This document shows positions 39,501 through 47,381 of a DNA stretch of 64,000 bases, one piece after another. The stretch's first letter is position 1. The number at the start of each line of letters is the position of its first letter. Made by a program: the position numbers and the translations under genes. The DNA is from an uncultured Myxococcales bacterium (GTDB lineage Bacteria; Myxococcota_A; UBA9042), in the NCBI GenBank assembly GCA_903896545.1, contig CAITYF010000025.1, positions 23,944 through 87,943 on the forward strand. Reading direction: 5' to 3'. The notes beneath the pieces were generated by a model that worked only from the letters and a program-made list of their open reading frames with translations, was not told the DNA's origin and made no database searches.

Positions 39501-40832
39501 CACGATCTTGGTGCCGCCTTCGCTCGGACCGGCGTTGGGCGTGATGCTCGTGACGGTCAGGAGGTCGCTGTAGGTGTAGCCGCCGGTGGCGAGGTCGGTG
39601 CCCTTGGACGTCATCAACGTCACGTCCGTGGCGCCGACGCTGCTGCCTGCGGGCGCAAGTACCAGCGCGGTGTGCGCGACGGCGTCGACGCTGAGGATTT
39701 CGGCGAGCTTTTGGCCGAACAGGACTGTCGTGTCGCCTTTGGACAAGAGCCCGGTGGCGATGATGGCGACCTTGTTGCCGCCCGCGAGCGGACCTGCAGG
39801 CGGTGCGATGGACAGGATCTTGGTCGCCGCTTGGCCTTTGTCGTCGCTGTAGACGTAGCCGCCGACAAGCGCATTGCTGCCGTACGCCGTGGTCGCAGTG
39901 ACATCAGCCTTTCCAGCGGCGCCCGGTGGCGTCGTGATGCGCGCTTGCGTGCTGCCTTTTACTTCCAGCACCGTGGCTTTGCCCGTGCCGATCTGCAGGT
40001 CCACGTCCTTGCTGAAGCCGGTGCCGTAGACGATCGCCGAGGTCCCGCCCGCTGTCGGTCCGGAAGCCGGCGCGACGGAGCTGACGGTGGGCGCGGCGGT
40101 GTAGAAGAAGCCCTTCTTCAACAACCCCGTGCCGCGCTCGTTGAGCACATGCACCGGAACTGAGCCAAAAGTGCCCGGCGGCGTGATCGCCGTCACCGTG
40201 TCGTCCGCCACCACTTGCACGTTCAGCGCCTGCTTGCCGCCGACCAGGACTTGGCAATTGCCCGTGAAGCCGGTGCCGTGAACCGTGATCGCCGTGCCGC
40301 CCGCAGTCGGACCTTCGGGCGGGTCGACCTTGGTGACCAGCACATCGTTGAAGTACAGAAACGCCTTAGCCAGCGTCGCTGATTGCGGTACGTCGCCCGG
40401 CAGCACCACCGTGATGTCGACAAGACCCGTCTCGTGCGGTGGCGTGATGATCTGGATCGTCGCGTCGTCAAAGACGTACACCGACGACGCTTCCAGCGGC
40501 GTGCTGCCAAAAAGGATCTGCGCGCCGTCCGTGAATCCGTGCCCGTAGAGGTAGATCGTTTCGCTGCCGCTGGCCTTGCCTTCCGCCGGCTCGACCGAAT
40601 CGATCGCGAAACCTTTGACCGTGGGCGTGCTTGCGTCGCTGGTGCTGACAGCGTCGGTGCCGACGATCGCGTCGATGGCGCTGACGTCCCCCGTGTTGGC
40701 GTCTTCTGTTGCTGTGGTGCTGTCACCGCTGGTCTTTTGCCCGCTGCACGCCGCACCGGCGAGTGCCAGAACTGCGAGCAAGGCCAGAACGTTGGATCTT
40801 TTCAAGCGAAACGAAAGGTGCTGCGGATTCAT
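36597..40832 (-). CDS. IPT/TIG-domain and propeller mosaic lipoprotein
   Basis: A 1411-residue lipoprotein with lipobox GAAC (Cys29), Ser at +2, and an acidic Asp/Thr spacer. Six tandem IPT/TIG immunoglobulin-like domains occupy roughly residues 65-600, each with the P-x-x-G-x-x-x-G-G-T...V-x-G-x-G-F signature and ending in T-P-P-G. A carboxypeptidase-regulatory-like domain follows (ITVLDASNNAPIADAFAML). Then there is a Cys-rich patch (CNSCSADSQCGANFACVEIG). The C-terminal 450 residues include propeller repeats such as IYAVGAQGSLWHWDGGGW. CAGGAG precedes the ATG at 40832. It looks like a large adhesin-like surface protein. Confidence 0.87.
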   Translation of the reverse strand: MNPQHLSFRLKRSNVLALLAVLALAGAACSGQKTSGDSTTATEDANTGDVSAIDAIVGTDAVSTSDASTPTVKGFAIDSVEPAEGKASGSETIYLYGHGFTDGAQILFGSTPLEASSVYVFDDATIQIITPPHETGLVDITVVLPGDVPQSATLAKAFLYFNDVLVTKVDPPEGPTAGGTAITVHGTGFTGNCQVLVGGKQALNVQVVADDTVTAITPPGTFGSVPVHVLNERGTGLLKKGFFYTAAPTVSSVAPASGPTAGGTSAIVYGTGFSKDVDLQIGTGKATVLEVKGSTQARITTPPGAAGKADVTATTAYGSNALVGGYVYSDDKGQAATKILSIAPPAGPLAGGNKVAIIATGLLSKGDTTVLFGQKLAEILSVDAVAHTALVLAPAGSSVGATDVTLMTSKGTDLATGGYTYSDLLTVTSITPNAGPSEGGTKIVLTGSGFSKGSVNVKIGALAASAVAVVSDSEIQAITPPGQPGYADVTVLNDTSAVTLTAGYTYTGGKLALYVVYPPMGAQAGGTLVHVYGQGFDASTGVTFAGNPATHFTFIDPGHVTVKTPPGKVGSVDVSVTVKDASATLHNGYAYFNPMSGNGGTWGSGVDGAVNITVLDASNNAPIADAFAMLWTDPTTPYQGYTNSDGQITFSGDDLSGKQMVSASKTGYDASSVVLFDAQNVTVHLHPTSPPSPGDPPPGKIPPTISGHVIGVDKYVFVPNGNCNQYSGSGPGATCNSCSADSQCGANFACVEIGPDGDGNTNGKRCVADCSQGQGCPAQFKCAGIGTAGFRCIPAAGEVVAFCEHTKDGLFSQDNNPPEGAGFIADPQKAYAYKIDVAPGEQAVICFGGYKTFGAVLQADDPNAMVAFTPTVMGIKRHVMVQPEEQVTGVDVKLDIPLGTSASVRLDNPPTWGAPASTIVNYVQPQLVLGSDGVLRWPTRAYKFDFESNADLLTLTNLPSSFSGDLADASLTIETFLFDINEPTQLPRSINIKDNVRALADDRMIRRLVGGDFESVETGVKKNIYGLWGTSTSNIYAVGAQGSLWHWDGGGWTQQATVAKADWRGVFGVSAQSIFAVGLAGTAAVFDGLSWKVAPVAGNQNLTGVFAAQGTKGVVAFASSQSGIYQYDATNGWQKNGLYSNYLAIHGADATHMWAVGMTGALAFWDGNSWQNQTSGTSIALRDVWAASPNLVYAVGEKGIILKYDGKTWKPMNSGVQSTLSSVWGNGADDVWAVGARGVVLHYNGKSWQKVPGQALDKLLDAVWTTPEGDLFALGEQELLITPLLYPPLAVTPSPDGILVGNKLKWNVDTSYPEPHFNWISIGEPNPMAPGDPSKDTPVWNIVQKGSVSEVELPDFPSIQGSPGITKGKQLRLTIIRGYKEGFDIDAYTETDLNAYHWHAWAEHMFFFTAQ

Positions 40833-40914
40833 CGCTACTCCTGGTGACCGCACGGCAACTGCTCAGGCAGCGGACGCGTTGTTCGGGACGGCAGACGGGG
40901 CGAACCTGAACGGC

Positions 40915-43104
40915 TCACTGCCCCGGCTGCTTGACGTACTTCAGATCCTTCAGGTCCAGACCGGCGGGGTAGCCATAGGACACGTACTGGTCAAAACCGT
41001 AGACGTCTACGGCGACGCGGGACTCGGTGAGCTTGCCATCGGTGCCCAGCACAGGCAGGCCCAGAATCGTGTGCGGACCAGCGTTGACCGCAAACCGCGC
41101 ACCCTTGTAGTTCTTGGAAACATTGAAGAACTGATCCGGAGGAATCGGCTGGCCGTCGAATGTGACGACCGTGTCATCCGCGCACGAATTCGCCGGCGCG
41201 CCTTCGCCGCACTCGCTGTCTGCCGTGCAGGTCTTGCCCTTGTTCGGCGTCGTGATGCCGCACACGCGGTGGATGGGCGCGGCCACAGAAACGTAGTTGA
41301 AGCTGTACTTGTCCGGCGTCAGGAACACGTACTCCGAGCGCCACTGCGCCGACGGAATCGCCAGCAAAAACGCGGGATCACCCGTGCCAGCGTCGTCCGG
41401 CTGCGCGCCTGGATCCGGCGCGTCCTGACTCGACATGAAGTGCCCCACGAGCACCGGCGCCGGCGTCTTGTCCTCGTGGCGCGAGCTGATCTCAAAACTG
41501 TCGACGGTTTCAAACTCGAACCACTCGCCCTTGTTCAGCACCGGCACGCTGATCGCCTTGCCTTTGGGATCCTTGGGCGGCGGTACCAAATTGACGATCG
41601 TGCCGTTGGTAGCGGCCAAGATCCGCCATGAATCTCGTTCCTTGCCGCGCGGGAAGAGCTTGACGGCCACATAGTGGTTGTCCCACACCGGCACGGGGAA
41701 CATCTGCATTTCCAGATGGTCCGCGCAGCAGATAATGAACCCGCTGCAGTCGTCGTTGCTCGCGCATTGCGTCTTGCCGTCCCACACGCAGTGGCCGCAC
41801 TTCTGCCCGGCGTCGAGATCGCCTGCTTTGCACTTGCTGACGTCGCAGTGGTTCGTGTTGGGCACGTTGGCGGCCTCGCTGCCGGCAAAAACCGCGATTT
41901 TCTTGTCAGCAAGCACCACGGTGCCGGTCAAATCGCTGCCGACCATGTTGGTCTCGATGTTCAGCGTGCCCCACTGCGTCAGCGTAAACGACGCCGATTC
42001 GCCGCTCTTGTACGACTTGATCGTGCCGTCCTGGCTGGCCAACGTCAGTAGGGGCCACGTGCTGCCGCTGGCGTCGTTGTCCGGCGAGGCGAACGTCACG
42101 GTCACGTTGGTCTGCCCGCCCTGAGTCGCGACGATCGTGATGAAGCTCCGCAGGATCGAAAACGTCTCTTCTCGCGTCATGGCGATGTAGTACGTGCCGA
42201 GGAGCTCTTCGGGCAGCAGGTTCGTCGCGTCGTTGGAGTACACGCCGACGTTTTCCAGCGGGTTGAACTGGTACGCTGCGATCGGCGCCGAGGACGTCAC
42301 GCGCCACGCTTGGAACGACGACGACGTCGCGTCGATGTTGCGCGGCGGCAAGAGGAACGTGCGCAGTTCGCCTGGGCCAAGCGGCGACAGATCCAAGGGA
42401 TTATTCTGCGAGTCCAGCGTCTGCTTCTGTTCCTGCCCGTCCTCAAAGTAGCCGATGCTGATGTCCGCGGTCAGCTTGTCGGACGGATTTGAAACGACGA
42501 TCGCGTACTGCGCGTTGGACGCGTCAAAGTAGCTGCGCGCGCCGCCGGGGACAAACGCGTTGTCGAGGTCGGTCGCCCAGAACGCGCAGCCCACGTAGCT
42601 GTTGGCCTTGACGTTGATGTCGCACGCCTTTTGGCACAGCCCGCCCGGCGCGCATTGCTTGCCGGCCGCGGCGTCGCACTGTTCGTCCGTGGTCCAGTGG
42701 CCGGTGTCATCGCAACGTTCGACAACGGTGGAGTCAGCGGGGGCGCAGCGCTTGGCCAAGCCCGGCACGCATTCGCTACAGCGGCCATTTTCAAAGCATT
42801 TCGTTGGGTCGCCGCCGGCGTTGGTGCACAGGACGGTCTCGATCGCCGTGCCGGCGTCATTGCAGCGCGTCACGTAGTCGTCGGTTGCACACGACGTCGC
42901 GGTACCGGGCAAGCAAATCTGCCCAGCGCCCAATTCCAGCCCCACGTCGCCCTCGGCTACGTCCGCCGCGACTGCGTCGTCGTCGGTCTTGGCGGCGGGT
43001 GAGCTGCAGGCACCGAGCGCCGTGAGGGCCAGCACGGCCAACGCCACGCGCTGCAACAGGCTGATCGATGGAGACAAAAACGAATTCACGGGCGGTATCC
43101 GCAT
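40915..43104 (-). CDS. IgGFc-binding-type lipoprotein
   Basis: A 729-residue lipoprotein with lipobox LGAC (Cys33), Ser at +2, and an acidic spacer. A Cys-rich N-terminal region (about residues 50-150, with CLPGTATSCATDDYVTRCND and SECVPGLAKRCAPAD) is of the kind common in myxobacterial surface proteins. The rest matches the IgGFc-binding N-terminal domain: SYVGCAFWATDLDN, QYAIVVSNPSDKLTADISI, AYQFNPLENVGVYSNDATNLLP and SEYVFLTPDKY. In animals this domain occurs in FcGBP. In bacteria it is a predicted cell-surface adhesion module. It is the first gene of the five-lipoprotein run, divergent from rpsP across 294 bp. Confidence 0.87.
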   Translation of the reverse strand: MRIPPVNSFLSPSISLLQRVALAVLALTALGACSSPAAKTDDDAVAADVAEGDVGLELGAGQICLPGTATSCATDDYVTRCNDAGTAIETVLCTNAGGDPTKCFENGRCSECVPGLAKRCAPADSTVVERCDDTGHWTTDEQCDAAAGKQCAPGGLCQKACDINVKANSYVGCAFWATDLDNAFVPGGARSYFDASNAQYAIVVSNPSDKLTADISIGYFEDGQEQKQTLDSQNNPLDLSPLGPGELRTFLLPPRNIDATSSSFQAWRVTSSAPIAAYQFNPLENVGVYSNDATNLLPEELLGTYYIAMTREETFSILRSFITIVATQGGQTNVTVTFASPDNDASGSTWPLLTLASQDGTIKSYKSGESASFTLTQWGTLNIETNMVGSDLTGTVVLADKKIAVFAGSEAANVPNTNHCDVSKCKAGDLDAGQKCGHCVWDGKTQCASNDDCSGFIICCADHLEMQMFPVPVWDNHYVAVKLFPRGKERDSWRILAATNGTIVNLVPPPKDPKGKAISVPVLNKGEWFEFETVDSFEISSRHEDKTPAPVLVGHFMSSQDAPDPGAQPDDAGTGDPAFLLAIPSAQWRSEYVFLTPDKYSFNYVSVAAPIHRVCGITTPNKGKTCTADSECGEGAPANSCADDTVVTFDGQPIPPDQFFNVSKNYKGARFAVNAGPHTILGLPVLGTDGKLTESRVAVDVYGFDQYVSYGYPAGLDLKDLKYVKQPGQ

Positions 43105-43321
43105 GGACAGTTTACCTCGCCGGTTGAGAACCATCGGCGCAATCGCTCAGCGTAGCGGATCGCGGGTACAAGCGGCAAGTGAACTCAGCGTGAACGGCGA
43201 CCGGAACTGTGGCAATTCTCACAGGACTTGCGGCGTTTCTGGACGATGGTCTAGCGCGTCTGTCGTCGGTCGAAAACGCGCGCTCATCCGAAGGCGCGCC
43301 GGCGTGGCGTGACAGATCAGA

Positions 43322-43350
43322 TTGACACGACTCGCGATCCCCATTAGACT
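43322..43350 (+). promoter_or_regulatory. Sigma-70-type promoter of rpsP
   Basis: TTGACA (43322-43327), a 17-bp spacer and TAGACT (43345-43350) lie about 50 bp before the rpsP ATG at 43399. This is a near-consensus housekeeping promoter and fits a ribosomal protein gene. The rest of the 43105-43398 gap shows no gene. Confidence 0.75.
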
Positions 43351-43398
43351 TTTCACCCCCGCGTCGTGTCCCGGCGCCGGTCAAATTGCTGAGGTCTC

Positions 43399-43650
43399 AT
43401 GTCCGTTCGCATTCGTCTGGCCCGCTTTGGCGGCAAAAAACACCCGTACTACCGCATTGTTGCCGCGCCGAACGAAGCGCGCCGCGATGGTCGCTTTTTG
43501 GAGCAGATCGGCACGTACGATCCCGCCGCCAAGGGTGCGTTCCACGGCCGCGTGACGCTTGAACGCGCCCGTTACGATCACTGGGTCGGCGTCGGCGCCA
43601 CCCCGTCGGACACGGTTGCCTCGCTAGTCCGTCAGCTCGATCGCGCGTAA
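43399..43650 (+). CDS. rpsP: 30S ribosomal protein bS16
   Basis: An 83-residue ribosomal protein of the small subunit. The opening VRIRLARFGGKKHPYYRIVAAP is the family signature, followed by RRDGRFLEQIGTYDP and the C-terminal YDHWVGVGATPSDTVASLV. It helps assemble the 16S central domain. It heads an operon with khpA, as in many bacteria, although rimM and trmD do not follow here. Confidence 0.97.
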   Translation: MSVRIRLARFGGKKHPYYRIVAAPNEARRDGRFLEQIGTYDPAAKGAFHGRVTLERARYDHWVGVGATPSDTVASLVRQLDRA

Positions 43651-43708
43651 TCTCGCCAACTTGCCCTGAGTGAATCGGGGTAGTCTGTTTTTGGCCTGGA
43701 GAGCAACG

Positions 43709-43942
43709 ATGCGCGAATTTCTGCATTATCTCGCCAGCGTTCTGGTCGATCACCCGGAAGACGTGCGTGTGGACGAAGAAACAGGCGACCAAGGTGTTGT
43801 CCTGCGTCTATTTGTACGTCGGGAAGATATCGGCAAGGTGATTGGCAAGCAGGGTCGCACGGCGCGTGCCATCCGCAACCTCGTCCACGCTGCAGCGGCG
43901 TTGCGCCAGCAGCGGGTGACGGTCCACTTCGTTGACTCGTGA
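43709..43942 (+). CDS. khpA: KH-domain RNA-binding protein KhpA
   Basis: A 77-residue single KH-domain protein. The GxxG loop is in GKVIGKQGRTARAIRNLV (about residues 41-58). KhpA partners KhpB/Jag in RNA binding and cell-wall related regulation in other bacteria. The ATG at 43709 has GGAG upstream and gives the usual short family length. It directly follows rpsP, and its stop overlaps the GTG start of the next gene by 4 bp. Confidence 0.92.
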   Translation: MREFLHYLASVLVDHPEDVRVDEETGDQGVVLRLFVRREDIGKVIGKQGRTARAIRNLVHAAAALRQQRVTVHFVDS

Positions 43943-44964
43943 CTGACGGCGTCCGACCGCGCGATTCTGCGGCCGTGATGGGCGCCGCTTCGCGACCGTT
44001 GGCGGACGTTCTCCTGACCATTTCTGCTTCGCCGCACACGCTGGTCTTCCTGACCGTGGCGTGGGCTGCAGTGTTTCTGCTGGCGACCCAGGTCCCGCAA
44101 CTCCACGCAGCGGGCATGATGACGGACGGCCTGCCGCGATCCGAAGTGTTGGCGCTCCACGCGCTGGGGCTGGATCGTCTGGCGTGGTCGCTCGGCGTCT
44201 GGCTGCTTGCGGGTTTGACGACGTTCGCTGCTCTGGCGCCGCTGGTTTCTGGCCGCGCGCGCTGGCAGCCGGCCGAGGTGCTGCGCGGGGTGGCGCTCGT
44301 GTCGCTTCTGGGTGTGTGGCTCTGGCAGACCGCAGGGTCGCCGCCGGTCACGCTGGATATTCAGGTGGGTGATCCGGTCGGGCAAGTGCAGTCGGCGATG
44401 CACGATGGCGGCGGTCCTGCGCCGGCCCCCGGGCGTTGGCAGGCGACGTGCCGCGCTCACGCCGGATCGGAAGTGCTCGATTGCGCCATCGCAGGTGCGG
44501 GTTTGCGGCACCAGATCGGTTTGGCGCCCGGTGTGCCCGCGGAGAGTCAAGGCGTGCAGTTTACTTGGCTGTCGAGTTCCGTCGCGCCATTGCCCAAACA
44601 GATGACGCTGAGTTGGCGGGCGACGCAGGACGCGCGCCAGGTCTTTGCGCTTGCACTGCGGGACGGCGAGTCGACCTCGGCACCGCTTCTGGCTGCGACC
44701 TTCCAGCCGCAGGTGATCAAAGAGGCCGGGCCATTGCTCCTCGTGCGGGGAACCGGATCCAAGCCGACGGTGCGCTTGCTGGCATCGCCTGACGTGTTGC
44801 CTCACGGCCGTCCGTCCGCGCAGGTGGTTGGTGAACCGCTGATTCAGGTTCAGGTAGCGCCAGCGCACCCACAATGGCCGCTTGCGCTCGTGTTTCTCGC
44901 CTTGGCAAGCACCTTTGTCCTCGCGTTGCGGCCGAAGCACGCCCCATCCGCGGAGGTCGGCTAG
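43939..44964 (+). CDS. Membrane protein with ResB-like topology
   Basis: A 341-residue membrane protein, start GTG at 43939 overlapping khpA. Three N-terminal membrane segments (about residues 34-51, 78-100 and 112-131) are followed by a soluble region of about 175 residues with two Cys, and one C-terminal segment near 311-330. This 3+1 topology, with FLTVAWAAVFLLATQVPQ and ALGLDRLAWSLGVWLLAGL, resembles ResB/Ccs1 of System II cytochrome c maturation, which handles haem and apocytochrome on the outer face of the membrane. The similarity is by layout and short stretches only. A role in maturing the multihaem protein at 48.5 kb would be attractive but is unproven. Confidence 0.5.
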   Translation: MTDGVRPRDSAAVMGAASRPLADVLLTISASPHTLVFLTVAWAAVFLLATQVPQLHAAGMMTDGLPRSEVLALHALGLDRLAWSLGVWLLAGLTTFAALAPLVSGRARWQPAEVLRGVALVSLLGVWLWQTAGSPPVTLDIQVGDPVGQVQSAMHDGGGPAPAPGRWQATCRAHAGSEVLDCAIAGAGLRHQIGLAPGVPAESQGVQFTWLSSSVAPLPKQMTLSWRATQDARQVFALALRDGESTSAPLLAATFQPQVIKEAGPLLLVRGTGSKPTVRLLASPDVLPHGRPSAQVVGEPLIQVQVAPAHPQWPLALVFLALASTFVLALRPKHAPSAEVG

Positions 44965-44966
44965 CC

Positions 44967-46073
44967 ATGCTGCTCCTTCCCTCGCTCCATCTCGGTCCCC
45001 TCTCGATCGCGCCGCTCGCGCTCCTGCCGATCGTTCCAGTCATCGTCTTGATTCTGAAGCCGAGTCGGATCGTGTCGCTACTCGCGCTGGTCACGTCGGT
45101 TCCGTTGTTGCTCGCACCTGCCGGTGCAGGGCTCGTCGGTGGCGTCGCCGTGTGTGCGCTCCTCCTGCGGGCGCTGTTGGCCATCGAGCAACAAACGCAG
45201 TTGGCGAAGCTCGCGCTCCTCTGGCTTCCGGTTGCGCTCCTGCAGGCGGGCGGGGTGGCGTTCGTGTGGCCCGTCGTCCTGATCGGTGCGCTGGCGGCGC
45301 TGACCGCGAGCGTTGCGACAGCTGCGGCGCTGGAGCACGATCTCCGATGGCCCCTTGCACTGCTGCTCGCGCTCCTACCGTTTGCGCCGTTTGGCGATGC
45401 GCTGCTTCAACCCGCGCAGGTTTCCGCCGCGCTGCCGTTTTCACAGGTGGCTGCCCGCTGGCAGTTCACGGGACCTGGCGAGATCGACGTCGCGGCTCTT
45501 TCAGGCATTTGGTTTCTCGCGGATCGGCTGGCGCGCGGTGCGCTTTTCCTCGCCCTTCTATTGGGTTGGGCGGCGGAGCGACGTCCAGTCTGGTTTTTGG
45601 ATCGCGCCGCGTTCCTGTTGCTTCTCTTCGCTGGCGGCCTACTGGCTGGTCAGACCCTTGCCGCCGCGAGCGCGCCGGTCCACGCGCCCGGTTTTCCGCT
45701 TGCCCCCGCAACTGCGCTGGATTGGAACGCCGCCGGCGTGGCGTTGGCGTTGGCGCGGATCGCGTCTTTGGCTGTCTTGTTGCGTGCCGGCCCCCGATCC
45801 GTCGCGACGTCGCTCGACGGATGGGCGGGACTTTCAGCGAGTTTGCTTCTGGCAGCTCTCACCTACTTCGCACCTGAGGTGGTCGGGCCAACTTGGCTGG
45901 TCGATCCGCTTGCGCTTGCACTTCTGGCCTTGGTGTTGGCCGCCACCGTTCGCGTCCGTGCGACTGCGGGCTGGCCACGCGTTGCTGCAGGTCTCGTTCA
46001 GCTCGCGGCGGCCGCTGCGCTTGCGGGCGGATCGTGGGCAGGCTGGGCGACGACCAGCCTGCTTCAGCCCTGA
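44967..46073 (+). CDS. Polytopic membrane protein, unknown
   Basis: A 368-residue, very hydrophobic protein with about eleven predicted membrane segments and few charged residues. ATG at 44967 with GGAGG at 44952-44956, 2 bp after the previous stop. No CcsA-type Trp-rich haem motif and no conserved transporter signature is visible. A leucine/alanine-rich composition makes homology reading by eye unsafe. It is co-oriented with the ResB-like gene, so the two probably form a membrane complex. Its last 10 bases overlap the convergent comF gene. Confidence 0.65.
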   Translation: MLLLPSLHLGPLSIAPLALLPIVPVIVLILKPSRIVSLLALVTSVPLLLAPAGAGLVGGVAVCALLLRALLAIEQQTQLAKLALLWLPVALLQAGGVAFVWPVVLIGALAALTASVATAAALEHDLRWPLALLLALLPFAPFGDALLQPAQVSAALPFSQVAARWQFTGPGEIDVAALSGIWFLADRLARGALFLALLLGWAAERRPVWFLDRAAFLLLLFAGGLLAGQTLAAASAPVHAPGFPLAPATALDWNAAGVALALARIASLAVLLRAGPRSVATSLDGWAGLSASLLLAALTYFAPEVVGPTWLVDPLALALLALVLAATVRVRATAGWPRVAAGLVQLAAAAALAGGSWAGWATTSLLQP

Positions 46074-46684
46074 CCCAGAATCTGCGCCAGCACTTGGGGG
46101 CGCGCATCCGCCAAGCAGATCGCCGCCCTCACGGGGTGTCCGACTTGCCGCAGCGCCTCGCTCGCGGCGGTCAGTGTCTGCCCGGTGGTCACGACGTCGT
46201 CAATCAGCACGACTGGCAGACCATCTCGCAACGCGCGGCCGCGTAGCACCGGCGGCGTCCGTACCCGTTCGCGACGCACCGGCGCGCGATCCAGACGATC
46301 CAGCAGCCACGCCCGCGGCGCGTTCCGGGACCGCAATTGATCGACCAGCAGATCAGGCAGATGCAAGCCGCGTTGGCGCAGGCGCGTGCGTTCAGGCGGG
46401 ATGGCCACCAACGCCACGGGTCCGTCGCTGGTCAACGGTTCCAGCAGCGCGCGCAACGGCGGAAGCAGAAACTGCGGATCGCTGAAGATCCCCTGTTTGC
46501 AGCGGCTGATCCACGCCTGCAGCGGACCTGTGTAGGCCCACCCAGCGGCAACAGGCAAGGACGCGACCGGTAGCCAGGTCGTCGCCTCTTCCAGCGCAGG
46601 GGCGCACCCCGGACAAAATCCGCCGGCGGTTCCCCACGGCAATCGCACGTTGCAGCCCGCACACGTTGTTCCAAACCACCACAT
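46064..46684 (-). CDS. ComF-family phosphoribosyltransferase-like protein
   Basis: A 206-residue protein with an N-terminal zinc-ribbon-like part (CAGCNVRLPWGTAGGFCPGC, about residues 9-28) and a C-terminal phosphoribosyltransferase domain, whose PRPP loop is VVLIDDVVTTGQTLTAA (about 165-181). ComF proteins act in DNA transformation in several bacteria. Together with the ComEA-like gene at 17 kb this hints at natural competence. AGGAGG precedes the ATG at 46684; the open frame upstream overlaps a lipoprotein gene and is not used. Confidence 0.9.
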   Translation of the reverse strand: MWWFGTTCAGCNVRLPWGTAGGFCPGCAPALEEATTWLPVASLPVAAGWAYTGPLQAWISRCKQGIFSDPQFLLPPLRALLEPLTSDGPVALVAIPPERTRLRQRGLHLPDLLVDQLRSRNAPRAWLLDRLDRAPVRRERVRTPPVLRGRALRDGLPVVLIDDVVTTGQTLTAASEALRQVGHPVRAAICLADARPQVLAQILGQG

Positions 46685-46767
46685 CGCGCCTCCTGGAAAC
46701 GGTGTCCAAGAGGTATTCGTCTGAAAATGGATTTTGCCGCGGCCGGGAGGAAAGAAAGTGCGGTCGG

Positions 46768-47370
46768 CTACTTGGTCGCCATGCCTTCCAGAAGCACGAT
46801 CGTCTTGCCTACGTTGGAATTGACCCACACTTGCGCGGTCTTGTTGCTGGCGCTGTAGTACTTGGGCGTGAAGTACACTTCCAGCGCCACACTGCTGCCT
46901 TTGGCCAAACAGCAGGGGTTGGTCACCGATGGACCTTTGGTCGCGTCGACGGTCGGACACAGCGTTTTCATGCCGCTCATGGCCAGATTGTACTCGCCCA
47001 AATAGGCGGTCTCGTTCTGCAAGTCGATGCCGGTGATGCACACACCCTGAAGGCCGCAATTTTGCAGCTCAAACTTGGCCATCGCTGCAGCACCAGACGC
47101 CGTCGGCGCAAAAACCACAGGGTTGGGCGAGGCTTGCAGGCAGAGCGCTTGGATATCCACCGGAGTTGCGTCGACTGCTGCGTCGACAGCATCCGTCGCA
47201 GTGACGGCATCACTTCCTGTTTCGGCCGCGTCGAGATCTGCGCCATCTTGGGCTGTCGCATCTGATCCGGCTGCGTCTTCCGTCGCGCTGGTTGTGCCGC
47301 AGGCAGCGATCCCGACCACCAGTCCAAGCATTCCCAGATTCGCCAGGATGAGGCGGATGACGTTGTGCAT
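46768..47370 (-). CDS. Small lipoprotein with ASH-like domain
   Basis: A 200-residue lipoprotein with lipobox IAAC (Cys24), Gly at +2, and an Asp/Ala/Thr-rich spacer (residues about 28-70). The remaining 125 residues read as one immunoglobulin-like ASH/DUF1573-type domain: SPNPVVFAPTASGAAAMAKFELQN, CITGIDL, LEVYFTPKYYSASNKTAQVWVNSN, with several Cys. Such domains mediate protein contacts. It lies 83 bp upstream of comF and 11 bp downstream of map, on the same strand. Confidence 0.78.
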   Translation of the reverse strand: MHNVIRLILANLGMLGLVVGIAACGTTSATEDAAGSDATAQDGADLDAAETGSDAVTATDAVDAAVDATPVDIQALCLQASPNPVVFAPTASGAAAMAKFELQNCGLQGVCITGIDLQNETAYLGEYNLAMSGMKTLCPTVDATKGPSVTNPCCLAKGSSVALEVYFTPKYYSASNKTAQVWVNSNVGKTIVLLEGMATK

Positions 47371-47381
47371 GGCCAGACCTA

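Noticed and set aside
44967..46073. Identification of the polytopic gene as CcsA/ResC
   Set aside because: The Trp-rich haem-handling motif expected of CcsA is not seen.
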